A stretch of DNA of 64,000 bases, from NCBI RefSeq assembly GCF_019649055.1, contig NW_026570263.1, positions 186,001-250,000 on the forward strand. The letters are read 5' to 3'. The notes under the pieces are model-generated. The model was not told the DNA's origin, made no database searches, and was given only the letters and a program-made list of their open reading frames with translations. Of this stretch, positions 26,022 to 36,731 are shown one piece after another; the stretch's first letter is position 1; each line of letters starts with the position of its first letter. The DNA comes from Paramacrobiotus metropolitanus. Its lineage: Eukaryota > Tardigrada > Eutardigrada > Parachela > Macrobiotidae. Made by a program: the position numbers and the translations under genes.

Positions 26022-27496
26022 ATGTTGTGCTCCTGCTCGCTGCTGACCGCTATCGGTCTCCTGGCGGTCGCAGTATTCTTTGGCAAACTGTTGTGTTTAT
26101 GTGTTTCCGGGTTCGTCACGTTTGTGTTGGCTCCGTATCTTCCTTTATCGGTCGATTGGAAGAAATACGGAAAATGGGCAGGTTGGTGCGTGCACGTCCA
26201 ACATTTCGCAGTTTTTATAACAATAATATTTTGGGATGATTGCAGTGGTTACGGGGGCGAGCGATGGGATGGGAAAGGAGTTTGCTAAGCAGGTATTTCA
26301 GACCCCGCAAACAAAATCCAGAAAGGAATGATTATTAATTTTATGCACTGATTTGTCGCAGCTCGCACGCAAAGGCTTCAACATTGTACTGATCTCGAGG
26401 AGCGCGGATAAATTGAAAGCCGTTGCAGCCGAGATTGGTACGTTACCGGTACTGTAGCGCTCGATGCAGTTGTCGAACTGGGAACAATCAATAGTACTGA
26501 TTTTTGCAGCGGAATACAAAGTAGAGACCAAGTGTATTCCCTTCGACTTCAGCAAAGGCGACCTGCAGGAATTCCGCAAATTGAAAACGCAATTAGACGG
26601 ATTAGAAGTCGGTGTACTAGGTACCGTAGACAAATCTGCACCATTTCCCAGCGAACAGTTTTTCCTTCAGCTCTCCCTTTACAGTTAACAATGTGGGAAT
26701 TTTCTTCGACTATCCGGATCTCTTGCATCAAACACCCGGAGGCGATAAAGTATAACGACTGATAGTACCAAACAACTACAGCCGAAATATTTACGTAGCG
26801 GCGAACAATTACGCTATTTGCAGGCAATAATGAACGTCTTGAACGTGGATGTCGTGACCTTAACGCTGGTGAGGGCACCAGTATCGACAGCGCACTGGTA
26901 AGATGTTTTTAATTTGATTTGATCATTAGATGATGGAAATGTGCCTGCCGCAAATGGTCCGCAATCGCCGCGGCGTCATCATCAACTTGGGATCATCGCT
27001 GGGTCTGCAGCCGACCGGCACGTACGCCGTGTACTCCGCCTGTAAATCCTACTGTATCTTCCTCACCGAAGCACTGCGCCAGGAGTATGCCGATAAGGGT
27101 CTGGTCATTCAGGTAACAGAAAATGTGTTCTAACGGTCTCAGTTCGGTGCTTGAAAAGCTGTTTTATAGACGGTTATTCCGGGGATAGTTTCGACCAATA
27201 TGGCTAAGAATTATCGTGATGCGCCATTCCAGACGACCGCGGATGTTTTTGTCACCGCGGTATTGTCGCAAGTGGGATTACGCAAAGTGACCAATGGATA
27301 CTGGAAGCATGCCTTAGCGGTACGAACGCCATTAGCAATACCATCGATAAACCCAGATAAATAATATACTGTACTTCGGTTGCAGACTACGTTGTACGAT
27401 TACACGCCGACATTCTTTGCGCATGGGAAGATTTTCGAAGATTCTGCACACAGAAAGAACCTGTTCCTTTCCGAACAAAACCGCAAATCGGATTAG
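26022..27496 (+). CDS. Membrane-anchored short-chain dehydrogenase, HSD17B12/LET-767-like
   Basis: Likely a very-long-chain 3-oxoacyl-CoA reductase or 17-beta-hydroxysteroid dehydrogenase of the ER membrane. Nine exons: 26022-26181, 26246-26292, 26362-26437, 26510-26620, 26685-26750, 26824-26868, 26930-27112, 27170-27319 and 27386-27496. The first encodes a hydrophobic N-terminal anchor ending PYLPLSVDWKKYGKWA. The cofactor motif VVTGASDGMGKEFA follows, then the NNVG motif, NLGSSLG (catalytic Ser) and YSACK (catalytic Tyr and Lys). A PG.V.T.M motif and an about 35-residue tail follow. Length of about 316 residues is normal. One oddity: with the acceptor before NNVG, the run at 26700-26704 has five T where four keep frame. 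An upstream acceptor (exon from 26671) stays open but loses NNVG. This could be a base error, a damaged gene or unusual splicing. ATG 26022 was chosen because it opens the hydrophobic anchor. Confidence 0.85.
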
Positions 27497-28034
27497 TAAT
27501 TTTTCTACTATTAGTAACCGTTTACTGGTTCTTGACGATCATATCTATATTTATGCTTTATTCATCCAATTATCATTCATGAACGCCTTTAAACGGGTAT
27601 AAAAAGCCAACTTAAAACTAAAAGCTGCTGCCGGTTCTACACAGCTCAGATATCGAATTAAAGGTTCCAGCATCCAAAACGAAGCATCCGAAGCGAAAAT
27701 ACTAAGAAAATGATGTTGGTAACGTTGATTCACATTAAAGACATGAGATACAGATAAAATATGCAGTTGAAAATGATTTTGACATTGTCTGATAACAAAA
27801 ACCATAAAGTTAGGCAGTACGTAAATTATCCAAATACGTACTAGAGAATTATCAATAGAGCATGCTAGATATAACCGCAGATTCGGTGCGTGCAGAAATC
27901 GCAGTGGTTATGGAAAACGGGTGGCAATCCAGATAGATGGCAATCATGGCATCATGGTAGTAGGTGGGAAATATGGCAGGGACAGAAACGACAAAATTAT
28001 GTGAAATGGATCACATGATAAAAGTTATCGAGAT

Positions 28035-28473
28035 TCATCGAGAGCGAGGCGCTTCCGCCCCAGTAATCGTTTTGTACGCTTGCAAGGCGAAAGCCGCGCG
28101 ATCAACCTGTATGCGATAACAACGGTTATTTTATCCCGCTAATACAAAAGATTTAAAGAGAACCCACTGTCACCGACAATAAATAGCGCTGGAACAAAAT
28201 GCGGTACGTAATTACGTATACTGTACCCTTTTGCTTAACAGCAACTTTTTTTGACACGAAATAATTCTTCTCATCAAACAAGTAAAAAATTTTACAAGTG
28301 TCAATTGGTGATAAAATACAACAATATTGCATGGATGCTTCACTTACCACTTGCACCGCCACATAGGTCAGCGCCACAACTCCGGCAATCCGCAGTCCAG
28401 ATTCCCAAAAGGTGTCGCTCCGAAGGAAGATAATCGGAACGCTTGCCATTTGCTTCAGATACTCGTACTCCAT
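28035..28473 (-). CDS. Small 65-aa predicted membrane protein, two exons
   Basis: Exon 1 (28473-28348, 42 codons) starts MEYEYLKQMASVPIIFLRSD and contains one hydrophobic stretch, GLRIAGVVALTYVAVQV. It ends at a strong GTAAGTG donor. Exon 2 (28106-28035, phase 0, after a CATACAG acceptor) adds VDRAAFALQAYKTITGAEAP and then RSR before a stop. Single-pass topology with a short basic tail is plausible. I do not recognise the family. The gene converges on the dehydrogenase, with about 540 bp between stop codons. A nearer acceptor at about 28190 would give a different short tail, so the second exon is less sure than the first. Confidence 0.45.
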
Positions 28474-29198
28474 TTTTATGCTGATTTGTATTACAGCCGT
28501 TGAATAGTTTGATAAGTAAGCCCAAACATCGATCAGCGGGATTGTTGCATGAATATTAAAATCATTAAATTATTAGCCAAAACCGGTGTTCTAGCTGTTC
28601 TGTTTTAGTGAGTGTTATCTATGCAGTGCCAGGCCAGCCAGGGTAACGTTTATATAAAGGTAGACCGATTCCCACGCGTACAGAGCGTGCACTGAATGTG
28701 CACTCTCGATGTGCCGGCTAGTGTGGAGCAGCTAATTGAATATGCAGCGTTCTACTGCTCCGGAATGGTCCGTTGTTGTTTGGCCATGGATGTTATCTGG
28801 AGTATACGCTTTGTTGCTTCAGTTAGACATCCTGTCGCCCTTTTATCGCACTGGGCATTATAGCGGCGATAAAGATTACCTGGCGTTTGGACTGATAGTG
28901 CAATGTGACTTCCGTACACAAATAAACAACATGGTCCCATTAGTTTCGCATACACGCTCACGTTTTCACGCTCACAACACGAGCTTGCCATGCGGTAGGC
29001 ACTATATAGACGCACGGCAAAGCTACGGTATGATGAGCAATTATCCGTATCGCGATAACATAATTTAAAAGCAGGTACATATTCGCACTTATCCGCGCTT
29101 GTTCGTATTGCTGAGAAAGCCAGTGAACTGTACAGCTCGCAAAATCACTATACACGCAATTTATGCAAATATGCAATGCGATAAATGCAAATTTGATT
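28474..29198. other. Upstream flank of the small membrane-protein gene
   Basis: No gene is supported. An open frame at 28736-29068 (+) has no similarity or splice context and overlaps an equally long antisense frame. The promoter of the small gene at 28473 should lie in the first few hundred bases. Confidence 0.35.
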
Positions 29199-29947
29199 TA
29201 CAGGGGTGCCGGGCCAAGTTCGGACAGTTAAAAAAATTCCTCTACTCCTACCAGTGAAATCTAAATTTTTTTTCAAACTTTTGCGTGATAGTGCTTGGTC
29301 TGTAGCACCTTCAGTAATTTTGTTTCCATGCAAAATGATGAGGCTCAGGAACGGCAGCCAAATTTAGAATTTAATTTTTGGTGCAAAAATCGCACTGCTT
29401 ACTAAGAAATAATCGAGTTCATTCGACAAGTATTTAAAAATTGGAGAAAGCTGAAAAGTTTTAAACGATGTTATGGCCACCTAGTGGAACCTTCTTCCTT
29501 CTCTTTTAATCACTAACATCTTATCTGATGCTAACAGTGCTCTTGGCAACCGCATTTCTTTGGATGTGCTTCTTAACATACAAGTCTATGGGAGATGAGT
29601 CTTGTTTCGAGTTCGCCGCGGGCGCTGAGGGCGTTAGTTCCCTCTGCTGGCCCCCGACGGACACCTTCTGGGTCGCTTAACAGTTTTCAGAAACGCTCAC
29701 CCAGAAATGTCGTTTGCTACATTTTTCAGAGGTGCAGTTATAAGCGCCAGAAAAATGACCACTACCCCTTTCCCTAAACACTCGCCCCGCCCCTTATTAT
29801 CATAGCGAACATGCTCAACTTTGATATTTTTGGGTTCGCAATTAAAAGATGTACTAGAAAATACAAAGACAAAAACATAAATGTATACGGTGATTTTTTT
29901 TAAATAAATTTTTTGCAACTGTCCGAACTTGGCGCGGCACCCCTGTA
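29199..29947. mobile_element. Non-autonomous TA-flanked inverted-repeat transposon, 745 bp
   Basis: A 29-bp terminal repeat at 29201-29229 begins CAGGGGTGCCGGGCCAAGTT. Its inverse at 29917-29945 matches with a single mismatch. Both ends are flanked by TA, the target duplication of Tc1/mariner elements. The interior has no transposase frame and includes a GC-richer block near 29.6 kb, so this is a MITE-like deletion derivative. Near-identity of the ends suggests fairly recent activity. Confidence 0.85.
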
Positions 29948-30047
29948 TTTGGAAAAATTACACAAAATCGCCGGTTTTTAAACAGACTTGTCTTGGCGTG
30001 TCTTGATGTACGAGTATGTATGTGGCTGTTAGTGGAATACTAACGGA

Positions 30048-33000
30048 TCAGTTGAATTTGGCGGGTTCCGTCGTTCGTATTCCCTTAGGCAGTTCGTCGC
30101 TCTTCGTGCTTAGTCCGTTGAGCCAAAAGGTCAGCAGCATGCCTTTTCCCTGAACAAGCATTTAAAGTAACCAACGCGCTGGTAACAAAAATAGAATTTT
30201 TGTACCTTAATATTGGTGGCTCCTCTTTCGGTAATTTCGTACCGTTCATCAATCAGCAATAAATCTCGCGTTGACGCGCTGATATGGATTCTTCCGGCTA
30301 TGAATCAATTTACCACTTCGTAGATATCTTTTACTGCTGATTGTGAAAAACCTGTACTTCAAAACACACTATAGATACCTTGCCCTGATGATTCCATTCT
30401 CGACGCTGTGTTAACAGTGTCGCCGTACCTACATTTCAGTCGCGACTTTGATACAATGTCGATAAAAAAGCGGTACATTGTTAGGCTCATACAAACAGTA
30501 TCGAGGCAGCTTCAGTCCGATGATTCCCGCTGCACACGGACCTACAATATATTTGAAAGCATTCAGCCGACCCTCCGTAACGTGTCTGTGTTTCTCACCG
30601 GAATTGATGCCGATGCGAATATGGCACGGCATCTCCGGGTATCCCTGGAAGGTCATGCCGTTAATCTGCTTAGAAAGGTGCAGCGACATGGACGCGATAA
30701 TGTCCGCGTGACGACTCCCGTTCGGCACCGGCAATCCACTAACAATCTGCACAAAAAACCGTCACTGATGTTGGCGAAACGAGACAATGTTTCCCCGTAC
30801 CATGTACGCATCGGCCACCGTCTCCACCTTGTAGACATCGTAGCGCTCGATAATCTTGTCGCACGTCACGTAGAGGTGGTTGAGAATATGCGTAGCCGCC
30901 ACCGGGACCTGCGTTTTGCGGATGACCTCTTCGTAGCCCTCCAGGCGGCTGAAGAACACCGAAGTACTAGCGAACATCTCGGGCTGCACTTCTTTACCGG
31001 AGTTTAACGCCTGCGCTACCACCCTGCAAAAAACAACGCTAGAGTTTCGTTTCCCAATGACCGTATTAATTTTGCTTATAATAAGCCGGCGTAAACTTAA
31101 AGTGCCATAATTGGTTTGCAATGTTGTGACTGATTTTGACCAACTTGTCAAGAACGCAGCATACCTAACTGTTTCTCATCTGACTTTAGTTAAGCTTGCT
31201 CAGGTTTTACGCACGGCAAGATATAAATTCCTGCAAACTGAGCTTGTAGTTTTGCTCAATTCTGGTCCTCGCAAACTTTGGTGACCTTTAATATTTTTCC
31301 AACCTATTAATTAAAAGCTTCCAGGAAGCGCTAAATAAGCAATTCGAGTAGAGATGTTGTACCAGTGTCGTTGCAGTACCTGGGCAAAATAGTGCTGAGC
31401 AACTCTTCACCGCGCCGTTTCTCCTCCATGAAGACCTTGGTCCGCGCCTCCACCTGGTACTCCAGCGTGGCAGCGTACGTCTCCAGCCGCTTGATCAGGT
31501 GATCCGTCACGTTATCGGTCGTGTAGCCGGTCTCGTAACGAATAGTATCCAGCACCCGCCAGGCCGTTGGCCGCTCAACAGGGTCCTCGCTCCAACACTG
31601 CTCGATGAGGTCCACCAGGAAGGTCGGGCAGGCCGAGCGCGGAAGACGTGGACGGAGGGGCGGGGCTGCGCGTTTGACCTAAAACACAGCCAATTTACCA
31701 ACCGACCAACAGCGACCTGCCCTCCTTACGTACTTCGTTAAGGACATCTTTTAGGATTTTAACATCCGACACCGTCCATTCGTCACTGCTGGGGTTCCCG
31801 AAGGGACCCTTTTGCACCACAATCTGATGGAAGAGCACCGCCATGCTGTAGATATCACCTTTGACCGAGCCCTTGGGCGGCATCGGCCGACGGAGGAATT
31901 CCGGCGCCCGCCACAGGTACACCGTCAGTTTGTCGATTTCTTCCATGTCCGCTTGGGGTTCGCGGAGCTCGTAGTCGTGGTGGAACGCGGTCAGACCGTG
32001 ACCGGCCAGTTTCACCACGAACCGCCCGTCCACCAGGCAGGTGCTCTCCATTAAGAAACCGTGCGAGATCACCGGTGAGTTGTGGAGAAAGTTAACACCC
32101 TTTAACGTCAACCAAACCAGTACATGTGTGTGCATGTTTACCGTTAATTTCGTAGAGCAACTTACCGACGCCAGGTTGAGCATTATTGTGAATTTGAACG
32201 AATCATCCAGTCTGACAGTTTTCGACTGCAACAGTAGTTCCAGATCGCCCTTCTGGCACAGCTCGCCTAACACCGAGACGCAGAAATTGTCTTCGTTGAC
32301 CTCGATGCCGGAGAATGTTTGGACGTTACGGTGTTGCATTCGCCGAAGCTATGAAAATTAATATTAAAAACATTATTTAAATACCCCCAAGTTCATGGTA
32401 ATTTTACCGGCCGCAGACTGACGCCCATATCGGCAACAGCGCGCTTAAACGGTTTCGGCAGCTCGGAGGCGCCGATAGCGTTTCCTTGGAAGACGTAGAT
32501 CTTGTTACATGTCGGATACAGGGAATCCATCGCCAAGGACCGGGATTTCGGGCCGGAGAACTGGCTGGTGGCCGCTGTTCCCGTGCCGGTTGGCTGACGC
32601 TTCTGTTACACATTTCAAGGTCAATCACGAGCTAAAAGTCTTGTGGTCAGTTTGTATTACGCTGCCGGAAGCGTTGGCGAATTTCGTTGCGGACGTGTTG
32701 GAGCCCATGCTGGTGCCGGTGCTGGGTGGGAGGAGTTGGTGCGAAAAGACGCGCCACCAATACGGGTCGTAGTGGGTGTCCAGGTAGCGTTTTCCTCCAA
32801 AGAAAACCCCGACTCCCAGTAGCACCAGGAAGATCACGGGAACTAGCGCCGTCGCGATGATTGTGCTGTCCGTCCAAACCGTTACTATAACGAGTGCAAA
32901 CTAATCACTTTATGTTGGTAAATGCGCAGTATTAAAGTTGTGCGTGCAATCGGTCGAGTATACAGTGCTAGAAGTACGCACACGGATACCACAGTTTTAA

Positions 33001-36000
33001 TACAATGCCTTCGTTCCGTTAAACGATCTAATCGTCTACCAACTAAACTCGCAAACCAGTTTCTCGATAATGGGACATAGTTTTAGTTTAATAGTTTCAT
33101 CTCGGTAGCAGGTAACCCATTAACCTGCTGTGTTTTGCATACACAGCATGGGAATTTTCTCGATTGCAATAATTGCATTCAATATCAATCAGTTTACCAA
33201 ACAATTTTCAGCTTCACTCAAAAGGCACAGCAGTATTTTGGATCAGCTTTCGTAGTGCAGCGGCTTCAGATCAGGTCTCTATGGATGCTCGGGAAACATC
33301 AACTTAAATACAAGTAGCGCTTATAAACTTTACAGCAATAATTTTTATCCAGTTGCTATTTTTTATTACGGAGCGGGTTCGCAAACACGACCGAACGGAT
33401 CCTGTATACACTTGCATAAACAGACATCAGTCGTCTCTAGAATAATAACTGTTTGGACGGGCATACCTGGTTGGCACGCAGGATTCTCCCCACGGAATCC
33501 ACACCGCGGCGTGTTACGCGGGAGACTGGCCGCTCCCTTCCAGTCAATGACATCCACGACGACCACCTCCTCGTTGGTATTGGGAAACTCTAGAAACGGC
33601 TACAACACGCGTCGCACCGGTTTACCAAGCCCCGGCGAAAAAAAAGCGTTGTACCTCGAATCGACCGGTTGAGGCAATAAAACGCTTGGCAATGTACGGA
33701 ATAACCCGGTCGCCGTTGATGTCCAGCTGCACGATCCCGCTTACCGGGCTCACGAAGGAGTAGTTGCCTAACAAATTGAAGATCAGTTCGCTGTCGGCCA
33801 CGTCGTGGCCCAGTTCGTATCGTTGGCTGACGAGGGACGCGTATAATAGAACGGCGTCGTAAAAATGCCCGACAGTCTCTTCCACCTATAAAATTAATAA
33901 TCGTATGCAATTAGAATTACGAAAGTAAGCAACCGTTTTACCGCTTCGCGAGGTTTGTAGGTGTATCCGTATTTCGGCGACAGTTTCTTGACCTTGTTCT
34001 CGAAGGTCTCACGTGTGACGAGATTGACCGGTTCGTAGGAAAACAGCAGCAACGATGAGTAGGCATCTCGTGCGGCCTAAATAAAAGGTCACATTTGTAT
34101 AATTCTTCCGCTAAGCGGGTCAAAATCGGGGCGGCTTACGATGTCGTTATTGTCGTGTCGTTCCCAGGTGAACGCGCCCCACGTGGCACTGGGGAACAGC
34201 TCCACCGCCAGATAAATCTAGAGACGATGTTCGGATACAAAAGCAAAAGGGTTCAAAGTGATTACGAATCTACGACCACCTTTATTACAGTAGCTATTTA
34301 TAAGGCTATAATTTGCCGCCAGGCCTCGTTCGATTGCAATACTAAGGATACTATGGTGCGAATAGAACTTACAAATTCAACGCTGGTTAAGCCAAGTCTC
34401 CTGGCGATTATCTGTGTACACAGACAACGTATATGCAACGCAGTGTAGAACAAAACGTGTCTTTACAAGACAAAACAAATTCCCGTGCGTGCCATACCAT
34501 GACACGACGAAGAGTGTCTCCACTGGCCAAAATCACAAAAACTGTAACAGAAAATATTATATAATTATTTCTTATAAGTAGCACTTTTTAAAATATTCAG
34601 TGATGTATACGTTACAGTGTAACATTCCGCATATACGTACAATATACATTTGTAATTTTTCAGTATAAGTTAATAAACCATTTCAATTATAAATTTTTTA
34701 ATCATTCTACTCATAAATTTAAATCTCGTAAACGCTAAACATGTTTGTTAATTTGCTAAGGAAATTCAGTTTGCCACTAAATATTCTTAAGTTTTGTAAT
34801 GTTGCTTAATTTTGGCTTTTGGCTTTTGCAATCGACCAATGTCACTGCATTTGATTATTCTGGCAGCTACTGCTTATTAATTAACTAATAATTGCAGGCT
34901 ATATAACACGTACCTCGGCAGAAATTCTTTAAATCGGACAAAACCGCCTCAATGACCTGGTCCCCCTTGGCGGCCGCCCCGTCAAACGTGCGGAACATCA
35001 CGGCCGATCTCTTCTCAAAATCCTCCCACTTCATAATTTCCCCGCGGATCACCAGGAACATGTCCTGATAGAAGCGGTCGGCGTCGTTGCACACCATCCC
35101 CACGTGTGTGTAATTAAAGCGCTGCCAGAACCTGGCTAATACCGCAAAGGTGTTAGTATGGGTAACGGAGATGCGCGCCAGCGAGGGATACAGCGCCAGA
35201 TCCGTCCCGGCCCCGACGCCCGCTCCCGTGATGGCGATCAGGGGAATGCGGAAGTAGTCGGCTACGTCGTACAGCGTCTCCACATCCAGCCGGCAGCCTG
35301 TATAGCGTTAATTTCGCGATAAAGGGAAATGGCACGGGATGTTACGCGCGCAAACGGTTTTCAGAACAATGTATACAAATCATTTAGCTTTTAGAGTGGC
35401 ATAAAGCATTACAAAAAAAGTGATTGGGAGTGCGCGAAAGCGAAAGTTGTATGTATCCCATTTTCGACACATGTACTGGGCCATTTTCCTTAATTACAAT
35501 AACAACGTTCAGCACGTGCCGGGGAAAAGAGCCGGCTATTTACCGGGTCCGATGTAGACGTTGCAATTCAATCCGCGGTAGAAATAGTCCATGGCGTAAC
35601 TGGTGACGTGACTGTCATAAGGTAATGCGGTTATTTTCACCTTGCACACGCAGCTTGCACTTAATATTGACGCCAAGAATATGTCCTGTTAATTTACTTT
35701 TGCAATCTGATCGCGTTATAATTATGGCATTTCGCCGCCCAGTGTTTATTTTTAAGATATGCAATTAAATGTGAGGCAGAATTAATCCGTGTGTGTCGGT
35801 TTAATTCTATTTCATGGGCATTAGGTGCGGTAAAAGCAAAACTGAGTTTGCTTTTCACAGCCGAATTCGACTTTAATCTTATTGCATTTTCCTGAAAACA
35901 GTTTATACAAAATTTTTCATTTTCCTGAAAACAGTGCATGGATTTTTCTCAATTCGGCCATTTTACGATCTTTGTGTATACGTTTTCAGAAACGGATCAC

Positions 36001-36731
36001 TGGAACCCACCCGTGTGGCGCGCGTTACTTGAAATAACCGCTGATCGCGTACGCTGTTGCTAAATCTCAAATTTTCTAATTTTATTTGTTTATTTTTGCA
36101 AATTTTGATTTATTGATGGCCTGCATATAAATTAGGAGCTAAATTTTATGAGCGATAAATCGATCATTCTTTACTAATAAGAATGATCATTTCCGATAAC
36201 TTCCCTGCTTTCCGAAATTAGGATTCGTATGGCCGGGTGGCCGGTTCATGAAAGCATATATATACGCAAAGCAACAAAATTTTTTTTTAGATGATATCAG
36301 CGTCTTTTATTAACAAACTCAATCAATTTATTGTTAATTTAAAAAAACAAATGTGAGAAAAAATATGTGCTGCGTAATTTACCACCGCGGTTATAATTGT
36401 ATAAGCGGTAGCGCATAGTTACAGCATCTACAGTGTAACATGGTAAAAAAAGCCTTTTATCGCAGTCGTTTCGTATTATTGACGCTTACCTGTCGGTGCC
36501 GCACTGCGGCCCTAAATCCTGAATGACCATCTCCAAACTGACGTCGTCCGGGAGGACATTGTCGCGGACATATTCCAGCGCCAGATCCACGGCCGCGCCG
36601 CCCTTGCTAAAGTCGAAGGTGGACGACTTCTCGTACTGATTGGTGAACATGCAGGCTTGCAGTGTGTGATTGCCGGCCACCGCATTAATCCCGTAAAACA
36701 GCCACACATAATTATATAACACCGTCATCAC
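30048..36731 (-). CDS. Receptor guanylyl cyclase with a degenerate cyclase metal site
   Basis: Nineteen exons join in frame to 1081 aa: 36731-36490, 35611-35544, 35297-34914, 34541-34498, 34217-34140, 34076-33942, 33885-33655, 33599-33467, 32884-32661, 32602-32408, 32348-32166, 32099-31734, 31678-31380, 31023-30801, 30746-30599, 30541-30493, 30428-30379, 30297-30206 and 30149-30048. The order is a signal peptide, a ligand-binding-type ectodomain, one TM helix (IIATALVPVIFLVLLGVGVF), a kinase-homology domain without HRD or DFG, a dimerisation helix (EYQVEARTKVFMEEKRRGEE) and a cyclase domain. The guanine-selecting Glu (KVETVADAYM) and Cys (RYCLYGDTVNTASRME) are present, as is the second metal Asp (VADAYM). 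The usual FSDIVGF block reads FFSRLEGY, so the first metal-binding Asp is Arg. The protein probably sits at the cell surface; its catalytic activity is doubtful. It is divergent from the receptor kinase. Confidence 0.92.
33085..33157 (+). repeat. 73-bp structured repeat, copy 1 (receptor cyclase intron)
   Basis: Nearly identical, in inverse orientation, to 41844-41922. It contains two hairpin-capable segments: AGCAGGT...ACCTGCT, and GCTGTGT with ACACAGC around a TTTGCAT loop. It ends CATGGGAATTT. The flanks are unrelated to those of the other copy. Confidence 0.85.
33247..33269 (+). repeat. Dispersed 20-bp motif, copy 6, in a receptor cyclase intron
   Basis: Reads CTTTCGTAGTGCAGCGGCTT followed by CAG, with one change from copy 1 (GCAGCGG for GCAACGG). 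It lies in the intron between the last extracellular exon and the transmembrane exon of the receptor cyclase. Confidence 0.7.

Noticed and set aside
36162-36188. 10-bp-arm hairpin GATCATTCTT / AAGAATGATC with 7-base loop in cyclase intron 1
   Set aside because: Short and AT-rich; one such hairpin is expected by chance in this much intron.
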